Origin: Hoeflea algicola
GTDB taxonomy: Bacteria > Pseudomonadota > Alphaproteobacteria > Rhizobiales > Rhizobiaceae
Assembly (NCBI RefSeq): GCF_026619415.1
Contig: NZ_JAOVZR010000001.1
Coordinates: forward strand, 2,294,001 to 2,358,000
Length of the DNA: 64,000 nt
Reading direction: 5' to 3'
Made by a program: the position numbers and the translations under genes. Below are positions 28,181 through 37,717 of this stretch, one piece after another. Within the stretch, counting starts at the first letter, position 1. The number at the start of each line of letters is the position of its first letter. The notes beneath the pieces are model-generated. The model saw nothing but the letters and a program-made list of their open reading frames with translations. It was not told the DNA's origin and searched no databases.

Positions 28181-31007
28181 TGACTGCTTTCTCCATGTCT
28201 GTCTCATCGTCAGCCGAGAGCGCGTTCATGATCTTGGCGGCTTCAGCCCCGAACCACGTCTTCGCCCGGCGCGCCAAGGCCGCCCGGTTCGCCGGGTTGT
28301 TTTCCTTGAGCAGCAGCGCCGCGGCGTCCGGGTTGAGAAGCGCATCATCCAGCATCTTCTCGATCGCGCCGGCGCGAGCAGCCTTGACACTGCGGCGGGC
28401 GATCACAGCACCTAGCCGCGTCACGATGAAAGCGGGGCCGATTTGACCGCGCTTATAGGCCAACCCCATAGAGCCTAGCGTCTCGACCGATGGCAGCGCC
28501 GATTGCGCAGTGCCGGAGTTATTCGGCACCTTGGCGCTGTTCCGGAGATCAAGCCCCTGCAGCGCATCAGCGATCTTCTGCAGGTTGGTGATGTGCTCGG
28601 GGTCATCCTTGTAGAAGCGTTCGGCCACCTCACGGTTGCGCGGATCGGCCAGCCAGTTCTTCAGCTTCTCGGGCATCCACTCCTGCGCGCCGGTCACGTC
28701 CTTGGTGGTTTCGCCAGTGCGCCGCGCTGCCTTGGACATATTTTCCCACAATGCTTTGCGCGCACCTTGAACGGCCGCCGGATCGTCACCAACGAAAGTC
28801 AGCAGTTCGTCCGCTGCGGCCTTCGGGTCTTTGGCTGACAGCACTTCGCGGATCGCCTTGTCTGAATTGGCGTCGCTGTATTGAAGATACTTTCCGACTG
28901 TGCTGCGCCCCGGCTTCTCGTCCGTTCCGAGCGTACGCTCCAGATCGGTCTTGCGAGCAGCAGCCGTTGCCTCGTCGCCGCGGGCTTTCGCAACCTGCGA
29001 CAATTCGTCGCGCAAGCCGGGGAAGCGTTCGATCTGCTCGCTGTTCGTATCGATGAAGCTTTGCAGCTTGTCAGCGCGAGACGTGTCGGCGCTCGTCAGC
29101 ATCTCGTCGCGGATCGCCGCGCGGGTTTCCGGCGTGTCGGCCTCTTGAAAGAGCCGATCCATGGCCTGCGTGCGGGTGAAGCTTTTGGCTACATTCTCGT
29201 CGCCAAGCTTGTAGCCGGCGTCGTTCTGAGCCAGCGCACGCTGCACCGGATCTCCGACACGATCGAACGAGCTGCCTTCCGCATGACGGGCCGCCCGCGC
29301 TTCACGCAATGCGCCCTGCTGGTCCGACGGGAGATTTCCGAAGATGAAATCGTCAACGGCCGCTTCGACCTGGCCGAGCACGCGCGCTTCGTTGCGCCCG
29401 CCCGGCTTCTTGCTGGCGGCGACGCCCATCTGCTGCAGCTCGGAGCGCAGCGCCGTGGCTTCGGCCATTGTGGCCGGGTCATCACCGAGACGCTGCAGCC
29501 GCCCGATCAGGGCTTCCGGCAGGTTCGCTTGATCCGCCTGCGGCATGCGCGATGTCACGCTGTCGATCGCGTTGATAAGCCCTTCGGCTTCAATCGGCTG
29601 GCCCGTGATGTCTGCGTTCTGGTAGGCCGCCGACGTGCGAGCGCGGGCTGCATCGCGCGCTTCTTCCAGCGCGGCGCGGACCGTGTTGCCGCGCATCGAG
29701 GCTGTGCCCTTCGGCGTGATCGGCTCGACGGCTCGCGCGGCGTCGTCCTGCGCATTGGTGGCGAGCGTGCTGGCGTCGGTGATCTGCCGGTCGCGTTCAA
29801 GCGCCAGCTCACTCCGCAGATTGGCCGGGTTGCCATCCGGAGCGTTGGCGCTGATGGCGGTGTCGACCGCGCGGGCGTTCTGCTGGCGCCGGGCGTTGAA
29901 CTCTCCGGCGTTCGGGCCGGACTGCCGGGAATACTCCAGCGAACCGATGCCCGGATTGCGGGTCCGGTCTGCCAGGCTTTCGCGAGCGCCGGGGATCTGC
30001 TGATCGATGCGCGGGCCATCCATGATAGAATTGACCAGATCGGTTGTGTCCGGGGCTTGGCCCGGTGCTGCACGAACACCTGCTGCTTCCACGAGCCGGT
30101 CGGCTACGCTGTTGCGCACCACATCGTCGACATAGCCGGGCGAGCCCATGACGGCCTTACCCATCTCGCCGATGCTGCGCACGGCCTTGCCGCCTAGCGA
30201 AGCACCGCCGACGCCTAGAACAGCCCCGGCCAAATCAGCGTACGGGCTGTCGGGGAACACCTCGTTGGCCGTCGCTGCGCCTGCGCCGGCTGCCGTAGCC
30301 GCTGACATCTCCTTGCCGAGATAGGTGCCGGGGTTGACCACCGCCGGCTCGATAAACATCTGCGACAACTTGCCGCCCGAGCGCGCGGCAGCCGGTGCAG
30401 CCTCGCCGAGTGCTGCACGCATACTCGCGGCTTTGCCAAGCACACCGCCAGCCATAAGGCCGCCTGCCCCGATCTCCTGCCCGATCCGGTTGCTGAAGCG
30501 CTCGGCCACGTTATCTGGCTCGGTCTGCGGGCGGTTGACGCCGACGGTGTCGGCGATCGCATTGTTGACGCTATCGCCCGCGTGCTGCATGCCTTCCGCG
30601 CTCGGCAGAAGGAAGCGCGACGGGTCGAGATTGGCGATGAAATCAGCAGTGTCTTCCGGCACGCCGACAGCGGATAGGCCCCTACCGACGAGGTAGTTCT
30701 TGCCCTCCATCAGCATGCGGGGGAGGCCGAGTATATTGGTCACACCTTCGGCCACGCCACGAGCGCCCTGATCAAGCACGCCGCCAACAGCGCCGGCGCC
30801 ATCCATGATCATGTCAGCCATGGATGGCTCTGCTGCGGGTGTGGCCGGTGCCGGCGCTGCGGCAGGAACACCGCGCGCATCTTCTGGCGCTGGCTGCGCG
30901 GCGGCCGGTGCCGGGTATGCCTGCTTCATGGCGCGGATGATCACGTCATCCGGGGTGCCGTCCGGAAACTCGACAATGGAGCCGTCAGGTGCTTCGATCT
31001 CTGTCAT
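28170..31007 (-). CDS. Large internal virion (ejection) protein, gp16/gp15-like by position
   Basis: 945 residues. The N-terminus IEAPDGSIVEFPDGTPDDVI is a motif I associate with phage internal virion proteins. It is followed by a Pro/Ala linker, Gly/Ala-rich amphipathic stretches (~70-260) and long Ala/Arg/Gln-rich helices. No lytic transglycosylase site is visible. By gene order it corresponds to the last large internal virion protein of T7-like phages, which form the trans-envelope DNA conduit. It overlaps the M15 gene and the upstream gene by ATGA-type junctions. Confidence 0.72.
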   Translation of the reverse strand: MTEIEAPDGSIVEFPDGTPDDVIIRAMKQAYPAPAAAQPAPEDARGVPAAAPAPATPAAEPSMADMIMDGAGAVGGVLDQGARGVAEGVTNILGLPRMLMEGKNYLVGRGLSAVGVPEDTADFIANLDPSRFLLPSAEGMQHAGDSVNNAIADTVGVNRPQTEPDNVAERFSNRIGQEIGAGGLMAGGVLGKAASMRAALGEAAPAAARSGGKLSQMFIEPAVVNPGTYLGKEMSAATAAGAGAATANEVFPDSPYADLAGAVLGVGGASLGGKAVRSIGEMGKAVMGSPGYVDDVVRNSVADRLVEAAGVRAAPGQAPDTTDLVNSIMDGPRIDQQIPGARESLADRTRNPGIGSLEYSRQSGPNAGEFNARRQQNARAVDTAISANAPDGNPANLRSELALERDRQITDASTLATNAQDDAARAVEPITPKGTASMRGNTVRAALEEARDAARARTSAAYQNADITGQPIEAEGLINAIDSVTSRMPQADQANLPEALIGRLQRLGDDPATMAEATALRSELQQMGVAASKKPGGRNEARVLGQVEAAVDDFIFGNLPSDQQGALREARAARHAEGSSFDRVGDPVQRALAQNDAGYKLGDENVAKSFTRTQAMDRLFQEADTPETRAAIRDEMLTSADTSRADKLQSFIDTNSEQIERFPGLRDELSQVAKARGDEATAAARKTDLERTLGTDEKPGRSTVGKYLQYSDANSDKAIREVLSAKDPKAAADELLTFVGDDPAAVQGARKALWENMSKAARRTGETTKDVTGAQEWMPEKLKNWLADPRNREVAERFYKDDPEHITNLQKIADALQGLDLRNSAKVPNNSGTAQSALPSVETLGSMGLAYKRGQIGPAFIVTRLGAVIARRSVKAARAGAIEKMLDDALLNPDAAALLLKENNPANRAALARRAKTWFGAEAAKIMNALSADDETDMEKAVNGR

Positions 31008-32521
31008 TCAATCTGCCCTGTGGCCGGGTTGAACCTTCGGCGCGCGCCCGCGACCGGCGCAGCCTTCATGTCCGGAGCGTAAGCGCCGAGACGGTTGCGC
31101 TGCGCGCCCATCTGCTCGATGATCTGGTTAAGCCGCACGGCGGACGCCGCGTTGTTGGCGAGAAGGCCGGAGCCCCCGATAGCGTCGCGGGCCTGCTTCA
31201 ACTGCTCGTTGGACACGCGATCGCCGCCCATCGTCTTGGCGTACTGCCATGCGAGGTAGTTCGTCAGCAGATCGATGGCTTCCAGGCCCGGGTCAAAATA
31301 CTGCGCGGCAGTGTCCTGATCCAGAAGGCCTTGCTGCACCGCGTCGGTGATCTGCTTCACGCCGGGGCCGGCGTTCTGGCCTAGCTCGTTGGCGGTCTGG
31401 AACAGGTTCTGCGCCAGCTTCCGCACCGACCCGACAATACCTTGCGAAGAAGGATTGGCGGCGATCAGGTCGCGGAGCGTTGTAGCGGTAGCCACAGTTT
31501 CGTCGATCGCCAGAATATTCTTCTGCACGTCGCTCTTCGTGCCGGTGGTGAGACCGACCTCATCTGCGGAGCCTGTGACCTGCGACGGCTTGAGCACTTC
31601 GATACCTGCCGGGATCGGCGTGCCGGTCTGCGCCTCAACCCATTTGCCGGTGGCGCGGTCCTGCACAACTGCGACGTTCCGCCCATTGACGACGGCCATC
31701 CCGTTGGTGAGCGCGGCTTCCGCACCCTTGTTGATGAACGCTTCCGCCCCCGTGCGCACGGCAGCTCCGGGGTTCATGAATACCGGCTCGCCATTCGGGC
31801 CGACCGCCTCGACGGGCGACTGCTTACCCATGATGTTGTCGAGCAGCATCTGGTCGGTAAGCTGGCCGCTGTCGATCAGCCGCTGCTGGTTCTGCCCTAC
31901 TACTTCCGTTTCGGTGAGCGGCGCGGCGTTTCCCTGCACAGCCGGAAGGCCTTGATCGAGCCCGAGCGCAGCCGCGATCTCCGGCGGGATATCAGGACGC
32001 ACCTGCCCCTCGTTAAGCGGGCCGAACAACTTTGTCAGATTGTCTTGCTGGTTCGCCTGCAGCGCCCGCGCATTGTCCGCAGCGTTGTTCGTGAGTGAGG
32101 TGTTGGCGGTGATGTCCTGCCCGCGCATGTCGGTAGCGTTGGTGATGCCAAGCCGCTCCATGGCGGCGGCCTCCTGCATCTGCCGCTCGGTCAGCGCGCG
32201 CACATTGTCCGCGGCGTTGTTGCTGCGAGAGGTAGCCGCTGTCACGTCCTGCCCGCGCATCGTGGTCGCGTTGTTCTGGTCCTGTGCGTAAAAGGACTGC
32301 GTCGGGTTGTAGTTGCCCACGGCGATGTTGCGGCGGTCGAAATTCGGATCGTTCGGGTTGTCGAACAGCATCTGCAGCCGTGCAGCTTCGGCCTTCTTCG
32401 CGTTGGCGTTGGCCCATCCTGCGGCGTCCGCTCCGCTAGGCGGGGCGAACAAGGCCGTCAGGTTCGAGGCGGCCTGTGCGAAGGCCGGGTTGTTGAAATA
32501 TCCAGAGCTGCGTACTGGCAT
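31004..32521 (-). CDS. Internal virion protein with tandem repeat
   Basis: 505 residues, overlapping the next gene by 4 nt. Residues ~85-155 contain two copies of a ~35-residue unit with conserved MRGQD, NNAADN and RAL elements. The C-terminal half is helical (LAWQYAKTMGGDRVSNEQL). I know related Gln/Asn-rich repeats from other podovirus ejection proteins, but assign it mainly by position. Confidence 0.65.
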   Translation of the reverse strand: MPVRSSGYFNNPAFAQAASNLTALFAPPSGADAAGWANANAKKAEAARLQMLFDNPNDPNFDRRNIAVGNYNPTQSFYAQDQNNATTMRGQDVTAATSRSNNAADNVRALTERQMQEAAAMERLGITNATDMRGQDITANTSLTNNAADNARALQANQQDNLTKLFGPLNEGQVRPDIPPEIAAALGLDQGLPAVQGNAAPLTETEVVGQNQQRLIDSGQLTDQMLLDNIMGKQSPVEAVGPNGEPVFMNPGAAVRTGAEAFINKGAEAALTNGMAVVNGRNVAVVQDRATGKWVEAQTGTPIPAGIEVLKPSQVTGSADEVGLTTGTKSDVQKNILAIDETVATATTLRDLIAANPSSQGIVGSVRKLAQNLFQTANELGQNAGPGVKQITDAVQQGLLDQDTAAQYFDPGLEAIDLLTNYLAWQYAKTMGGDRVSNEQLKQARDAIGGSGLLANNAASAVRLNQIIEQMGAQRNRLGAYAPDMKAAPVAGARRRFNPATGQIE

Positions 32522-32525
32522 GGTG

Positions 32526-33215
32526 TCACCCGTAGAGAGAAAGAAGGCCGGACGATGCCGGTTTAGTACCTACTGCCCGCAGACCCTTCCACGGGTCCAC
32601 GGATTTGGTGCCGCCGCCGAGACCTTTGCTCGTTGCCAGGCTGCCACCGAGGCCGAGCACGTCCGCGAACAGTTTCATGCCGTCGCCAGCCGAGTTGGCT
32701 TCATCCAGTTCGAGCGGAACGATGTTCGACGACCCGCGCTTGAAGCCGCCGATCTGGCCAATCCGCCCGGCGTCGCGCGCCTGTTCACGGCCGATGCCAC
32801 CAAGGAGATCCCCGAAGGACCGGAGATTGCCGAGTGCTTCTCCTTGGCCTTTGGCGAATGCGTCGGCTTTCCCGCGCTGCTTGGCTTCTTCACGCACCAC
32901 GATATCCGATCCGGACTGCGGCGTGGCTTGCTCTGCTGCGGCGGCTGCGTTGCCCGATGCGTTCTCGATCTTCTGGTCTGTGAAATACTGGCCAAGCTCG
33001 GAAGCCCGCTCGTCCTGCTGCGCGCCGAAGTCCTGGTAGCGATCCTGTGAGGCGGCGTTCAGAGCCGCAGCTTCCTGATCGAGTGTGTTCTGCCGGACGC
33101 GCTCGGCAGCAAGCGCGCTGTCGCGGGCCTTCTGCACCTTGCTTTGTGCGATCGTGTTCGCGATCGCGGAGCCGGCGGTGAGCGCAATGCCCGCGATGGT
33201 GATCGGATCGCACAT
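32526..33215 (-). CDS. Internal virion protein B-like (gp14-like)
   Basis: 229 residues. It begins MCDPITIAGIALTAGSAIAN, the characteristic MCDP plus hydrophobic segment of T7 gp14-like proteins, followed by an Ala/Gln/Arg coiled coil. Such proteins form the outer-membrane pore of the ejectosome. Position after the GNAT genes fits. Confidence 0.8.
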   Translation of the reverse strand: MCDPITIAGIALTAGSAIANTIAQSKVQKARDSALAAERVRQNTLDQEAAALNAASQDRYQDFGAQQDERASELGQYFTDQKIENASGNAAAAAEQATPQSGSDIVVREEAKQRGKADAFAKGQGEALGNLRSFGDLLGGIGREQARDAGRIGQIGGFKRGSSNIVPLELDEANSAGDGMKLFADVLGLGGSLATSKGLGGGTKSVDPWKGLRAVGTKPASSGLLSLYG

Positions 33216-33216
33216 G

Positions 33217-33825
33217 TCAGCTCCTTGTCACGACTTTACCGCCGCCGAAGAGGCCGGTGTTGTAAGTCGGTTTTGGGCCGCCCGCGGCATAAGACCGTTC
33301 AGCCGCCGCCTGCGTGCCGAGCCCGCTGGTGAAGTCAACGAACAACTGGCCGAGCGGGCTGTAGGTGCCGGGCTGCGAAAGCGCCGATGCGCGCGTGAGC
33401 GCCGAGTTTGCTGCTCCTTCTGCGTCACCGGTCGCGTTCAGCGTCGTGACCAGATTGGAGCGGGCGTCCTCAACCGCGGTGCGCGCCTGGTTCTCCTGCT
33501 GCAAGGCCTGATCGGCGATTGACTGCTTGTTCGTATCGTAGAGCGTCTGCAGCTTGCCGAGCTGTTCACCACGGGCCGAGCTGTTGAGATTGCCGCCACG
33601 CGCCAGCGAGAAGGTCAGTTGCTTCTGTGCGTCGTTGTACTGGTTCTCAAGCTGCGGCGTGTTGTAGTCGAGAAAAGCGTCCCGGCGACCCTTAAAGAAA
33701 TCGTCGTTGAAGTTCTGGCCGAAGATATCATTGACGCGCGTCGTACCCTCGCGGATCTTCTCCTGCCGGGCCTGCTCGTCTGCGCGGGCCAGTGCCGCTT
33801 CGTTGCCGCCGCTCTTACCGCCCAT
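33217..33825 (-). CDS. Phage structural protein of unknown role (between GNATs and gp14-like)
   Basis: 202 residues from ATG 33825 (GAAGAG upstream). Helical middle (DYNTPQLENQYNDAQKQLTFSLARGG) with Gly-rich ends. Similar short proteins accompany gp14-like genes in alphaproteobacterial podoviruses, probably internal virion components. No enzyme motif. Confidence 0.65.
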   Translation of the reverse strand: MGGKSGGNEAALARADEQARQEKIREGTTRVNDIFGQNFNDDFFKGRRDAFLDYNTPQLENQYNDAQKQLTFSLARGGNLNSSARGEQLGKLQTLYDTNKQSIADQALQQENQARTAVEDARSNLVTTLNATGDAEGAANSALTRASALSQPGTYSPLGQLFVDFTSGLGTQAAAERSYAAGGPKPTYNTGLFGGGKVVTRS

Positions 33826-34282
33826 GGCTCTGCTCTTCCAGCTTCTTCCGCATCGCGAAGCCAACCGTCTCGAAACCGAAGTGGCTCAGAAATTTGGCTG
33901 TGCGCTCTGATTGGAAAGAATTATCATTACCACCTTCGATCCGGTCCGCGCCAAGTTGCTGGCTCCACTGGATGAGATGCTTGATGAGAAGGACGGCTGC
34001 CCGAGTTCCGCGTTTTTCCGGCTTCACGTAAAGTACCTTCTGGACCGTATAAAGTCCAGCCCGGTAGTCATACCCGAACATGTAGCACTGCAAGAACCCG
34101 ATCACCTGGCGGTGGTCTTCGACCACGAAGAAGGTCGGGTTTGCTGTCTCCAGATACCGGGCGAAAGTGGCATGCACCATGCCGGCGTCGAAGTCCTCGT
34201 CCGCGCATGTCTCATCGCAGTTCGCTCTCGCCATATCAACGATGCTTGATACGTCTTCCTTGAGCGCCAGCCTAATGAACAT
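33815..34282 (-). CDS. GNAT-fold protein, second copy
   Basis: 155 residues from ATG 34282. GNAT pattern: N-terminal strand IRLALKEDVSSIVDMA, FVVEDHRQVIGFLQCY, then VLYVKPEKRGTRAAVLLIKHL containing a degenerate acetyl-CoA loop. T7 gp13 is a GNAT-like virion protein, and this copy sits next to a gp13-positioned homologue. Whether it acetylates anything is unknown. Confidence 0.75.
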   Translation of the reverse strand: MFIRLALKEDVSSIVDMARANCDETCADEDFDAGMVHATFARYLETANPTFFVVEDHRQVIGFLQCYMFGYDYRAGLYTVQKVLYVKPEKRGTRAAVLLIKHLIQWSQQLGADRIEGGNDNSFQSERTAKFLSHFGFETVGFAMRKKLEEQSHGR

Positions 34283-34766
34283 CGTCGGCCACCCATGCAA
34301 ACTGATGATAGGTCTCGCCGCCCTTACCGAAGCCGCGAAGTGCTGCTTCGTGTTTCAGCCCAATCATCTTGATCCACCGGTGCGCGCTGGCGTGGCCGTC
34401 GATCGAGATAGCTTCGATCCGGTGCATGCCCGCTTCACGGTAGCGAGGAAACAGCCGCTGCCGGGTAAACTTGGCGATGCCGAGCGCTACTGATGCGAAC
34501 TTGTCAGTGGCGAAGAAAAGTAGCGTTCCGACATGCGGCCTGCCTTCGATCAACCCGCCGATGCCGACCGGTTCGTCATCGAGGTAGAACCCGATTGCGC
34601 CGGGGTGCAGACCGAAGCGGCGCACGATGTCGTCAACCAGATCGATCTTGCGCTCGGCAAACGAGACGGACATGAACTCGCGCACGTCGTCATCGCGCAT
34701 GCGGTCGGCCACATACCGAACGTCAGCTTCTGCGGGAGCCTCAATCTTCAGCATCGTCGAGATCAT
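34272..34766 (-). CDS. GNAT-fold protein, gp13-like by position
   Basis: 164 residues; begins inside the end of the nozzle gene. Contains DRMRDDDVREF, GFYLDDEPVGIGGLIEG, and a C-terminal IDGHASAHRWIKMIGLKHEA block of the GNAT fold. It occupies the slot of T7 internal virion protein A (gp13). The alternative ATG at 34754 gives MLKIEAPAEADV. Confidence 0.75.
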   Translation of the reverse strand: MISTMLKIEAPAEADVRYVADRMRDDDVREFMSVSFAERKIDLVDDIVRRFGLHPGAIGFYLDDEPVGIGGLIEGRPHVGTLLFFATDKFASVALGIAKFTRQRLFPRYREAGMHRIEAISIDGHASAHRWIKMIGLKHEAALRGFGKGGETYHQFAWVADDVH

Positions 34767-36498
34767 GGTGGATTACGCAGGCACCCAGTTTGTGCGGGCC
34801 TACGCCTTTGGATTTAAACGTCAGGCTGATGTGCGTTGCGGAGTGGTTGTAGGAGATGCGCTGCTGCGTGAACGTGGTGTGGTCAAGCACCGCGATCTTG
34901 TCCTTGGCGTTGGTGTCTTCCGGCTCGTGACCGGCGTAGACAGACCACTGACCGCGCAGCGCGGCGTCGATGCCCTGGAACCCCTTCTTTCGCGTCGGCC
35001 AGTCGGCATCGAGATAAGGCGTTCGGGCCACGGCTTCGGTGCTGTCGTATGTGGTGCCCGAACCAAGGCCGCCGTAGACGTAGATCGAGTTCCCGCCGCG
35101 GATATAGACCTTCCGCCCGTAGGCTAGAGCCTGCTCCGCGGTGAACGCTTCGCCGCTGTCGTCGACCGTGCTGTATTGCGTCCATGCGCTCACTTTCGCC
35201 GAAGGGAAATATGTGAAGACGTAGATGACATCTTTCATGACCAGCCAGAAACGACTATCGCCGGGCGCGATCAGGCCGGAGACCTGTTCAAGCTCTGCGG
35301 CGCTCAAGGCGGATACCTTGGCCGAAATCAGCGTGTCGATCGCGCTGCCGATATCTGTCGTCGAAGCGGCGTTCGAAGCATCGCGAGCGCGAAGCGACCG
35401 GCACCCGCTGGTGTCGAGATAGAACAGATCGTTATCACCAAACTGTGTGACGCTGTTCGCCGCCACCGTCCCGGTGTTGCCGAGTTCCTGCGTCTGCCGG
35501 TTCAGCAACGGATCGGGGTCCACGTACCAAACCTGAATGCCGGTTTCCGCGAATACGGCCACCTGCCCCTGATATGAGGCGAGCGCTTTCAGCTCTTCCG
35601 CACCCGAAGAGTAGCTGGACAGGTCGACGAAGCCTGCGCCGGCCGCTTCCGTGGTCCACTGCGTCGGTGCCTGAATGCCGGAGAAGTGCATGTTCGGCCC
35701 GGAAGTCGAATACATCTTCGAGCGGATCGTGCGAACGAAGCCGCCCGGCGTGAAACCATCCCCGCTGTCAGCACCGCCAGCCATCACCAGCCCGGACGAT
35801 GGCGCCACCGCAAACCCGTCTGCAAGGGTCATAAGGACCGGTGCGTCGTTGATCGTAGTGCCCGAAGTCGCGTAAAGGATGACGACCGTGGCGCCTGATG
35901 AGACGGCGGTGTATTCCGGCGTGCTGCTAGTCAGGTTGATCTGCGCGGCAACCGCCGCCGCCGTGACCTCGTGGCTGGTATCCCACGTCACGGTGGAGCC
36001 CAAAATCTCGACGCCGTTGGCCGTTATGCTGGTGATTGTAGAGGCCGTGCCTGATGACGTGCCGCCCGTGATCGTGAAAGAGGCGCGGGCGCGACCGTCG
36101 GCCCAGTCCTCGACCTGAACCCCGTCGTAAAAGTGGAGCCGGGAGCCGTCGCTGAAAACGCCCACCGCGTAGATTTTGCCGGAATAAAGATCGAAGCTGG
36201 GAACGTCGAGCAGCACCGCGTCGCCGGGCGGCGTGAGCTTCTGGTAGGTTATGCCGTCCGGTATGCCGTCAGGCTCGTCCACACTGCCGAAAACGACAAT
36301 GCCGGTCCGGGTGTAGCCCATCCCGACCGTGCCTTCCGGCAGCTCGTATTCCTTGACGAATGCCGCTCGGCTTTCGAACTCGCCGCCGCGCGTGATGTGG
36401 CCGTTCAGACCCTCGATCAGCACTCCGGCGCTGGCGGTTTCGACCATGCGCCGGCTGTCCAGCCCGCCACGAAATTCCTTGATCCAGACCGTACCCAT
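34741..36498 (-). CDS. Tail nozzle protein (tail tubular protein B, gp12-like)
   Basis: 585 residues. N-terminus WIKEFRGGLDSRRMVETASAG and repeated beta-propeller-like blades (GVFSDGSRLHFYDG, QVAVFAETGIQVWYVDPDP, LFYLDTSGCRSL) match podovirus nozzle proteins. An inserted Ser/Thr/Gly-rich Ig-like domain (~140-240) resembles surface-binding insertions. It caps the tail tube below gp11. The start overlaps the adaptor stop by one base. Confidence 0.9.
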   Translation of the reverse strand: MGTVWIKEFRGGLDSRRMVETASAGVLIEGLNGHITRGGEFESRAAFVKEYELPEGTVGMGYTRTGIVVFGSVDEPDGIPDGITYQKLTPPGDAVLLDVPSFDLYSGKIYAVGVFSDGSRLHFYDGVQVEDWADGRARASFTITGGTSSGTASTITSITANGVEILGSTVTWDTSHEVTAAAVAAQINLTSSTPEYTAVSSGATVVILYATSGTTINDAPVLMTLADGFAVAPSSGLVMAGGADSGDGFTPGGFVRTIRSKMYSTSGPNMHFSGIQAPTQWTTEAAGAGFVDLSSYSSGAEELKALASYQGQVAVFAETGIQVWYVDPDPLLNRQTQELGNTGTVAANSVTQFGDNDLFYLDTSGCRSLRARDASNAASTTDIGSAIDTLISAKVSALSAAELEQVSGLIAPGDSRFWLVMKDVIYVFTYFPSAKVSAWTQYSTVDDSGEAFTAEQALAYGRKVYIRGGNSIYVYGGLGSGTTYDSTEAVARTPYLDADWPTRKKGFQGIDAALRGQWSVYAGHEPEDTNAKDKIAVLDHTTFTQQRISYNHSATHISLTFKSKGVGPHKLGACVIHHDLDDAED

Positions 36499-37211
36499 CA
36501 GCTACCTGCAACGCGGTAGCTTGTAATCGCCATCCGTCGCTTCGTCGGCTGCTCGCCAACGCCGAACATGTTGATTGTGCGGCGCGGCGTGAGATCCGAC
36601 TTTAGCTTCAGGTAGCGGGCGTTCGCGCGGTCGAGCTTGACCTGCGCGTCCTTCCCGCCCGACGCTGCAAGTAACTCGGCTGCGGCGAACAGCGACAGCA
36701 TCTGGCTATCCAGATCGGCGCGGTCTGCGTCATCAACGAGCGGACGCAACGCCCGGATGCCGGTAAAACGGATATAGCCTTCGAGTGTCGTGGCGTCGCC
36801 GTTCTGATCCGGCACCGGCCATATCTCGATGTCCTCATCTTCATTGATCTGCCAACGCCGCGGCGGCCAGCTCCGCTCGTCCAGATCTGAATTGTGCGCG
36901 CTGTAATGCACGGAGCTGATGCCCGGATCGAGTGGTATCCACGCGCCGTTGGTGAAGACCTCGACGCCCTCTACCCGGTCAATCGGCAGATCGGCGGGCA
37001 GATCGTAATACCGCTGCCCGATCTGCGCCGGAACCTGCCGCTTCACCCGAAGATGCGGCCATGCAAAATCTTCCCAATAGAAGTCTTGCAGCCGCTGGAG
37101 CAACTGCACCTGTGAAGATCGAGCCTGTGCGTTATGCGCGGGGTTGATCGACAGGCGCGCTTCGGCCCGCAGCAGATCCAGCAGTTTTACGAGAGTGACG
37201 CGGCGGGCCAT
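36498..37211 (-). CDS. Tail adaptor (tail tubular protein A, gp11-like)
   Basis: 237 residues. Helical N-terminus with LQRLQDFYWEDFAWPHLRVK, then a beta domain (RYYDLPADLPIDRVEGV) and SWPPRRWQ, typical of head-tail connectors that attach to the portal. Gene order portal-scaffold-capsid-adaptor-nozzle is as in T7-like phages. Confidence 0.88.
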   Translation of the reverse strand: MARRVTLVKLLDLLRAEARLSINPAHNAQARSSQVQLLQRLQDFYWEDFAWPHLRVKRQVPAQIGQRYYDLPADLPIDRVEGVEVFTNGAWIPLDPGISSVHYSAHNSDLDERSWPPRRWQINEDEDIEIWPVPDQNGDATTLEGYIRFTGIRALRPLVDDADRADLDSQMLSLFAAAELLAASGGKDAQVKLDRANARYLKLKSDLTPRRTINMFGVGEQPTKRRMAITSYRVAGS

Positions 37212-37223
37212 AGAGCTTGTTCC

Positions 37224-37658
37224 TTAGTCGTCGAACAGGGCGTTGTCGTCGGGAACAGCCGCCTCTTCGCCGGGCTCTTCGGATTTTTTGGCCTTCTTCG
37301 CGGCGGGCTTTGTGGGCTTGGGCGTCACGCGCTTCTCAGCCTTGAAATACTGCGCCGGGATTTCCAGCTCTTCCAGGTCGCGGAAGGCACGGGCTGCGGC
37401 GCCGGGGAATATCTGCGCGACGATCGAGACATTGTTGCCACTTTCGTCTTGCGTCTTGGCGTGGCCGTAGAGGTTGCGCAGCCGGGCGATCTCTTCGCGG
37501 TTGTTGATTTCTCGGTCCGCTGTCGGTTCGACTTCGGTCACGGCATCAAGGCCGTGGATTGCGCGAAGAACGGCGATCTCGGAAGCCGTGACGGCATACT
37601 TCGGGACAGTGGTCCCGCTGTCACCGCCGAGCGCGAGCATGATGTTTGCAGTTTGCAT
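37224..37658 (-). CDS. Phage protein between capsid and adaptor genes
   Basis: 144 residues. N-terminus MQTANIMLALGGDSGTTVPKY, C-terminus highly charged (KPTKPAAKKAKKSEEPGEE). Similar small proteins occur next to podovirus capsid genes; role unknown. Confidence 0.68.
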   Translation of the reverse strand: MQTANIMLALGGDSGTTVPKYAVTASEIAVLRAIHGLDAVTEVEPTADREINNREEIARLRNLYGHAKTQDESGNNVSIVAQIFPGAAARAFRDLEELEIPAQYFKAEKRVTPKPTKPAAKKAKKSEEPGEEAAVPDDNALFDD

Positions 37659-37688
37659 GGGTTTCTCCTGATGATCTGGTCGAAGAAA

Positions 37689-37704
37689 CGGGGCCGAAGC
37701 CCCG
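37689..37704 (-). terminator. cUUCGg-loop terminator after head decoration gene
   Basis: On the minus strand CGGGGC-TTCG-GCCCCG is followed by TTTCTTCG. The UUCG tetraloop is very stable. A near-identical copy lies after the capsid gene. Confidence 0.65.
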
Positions 37705-37717
37705 CCTCCATCTTGGC

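Noticed and set aside
28881..30197. 438-codon plus-strand frame opposite the large internal virion protein
   Set aside because: Mirror of a GC-rich minus-strand gene; Arg/Leu/Gly-rich without motif or promoter.
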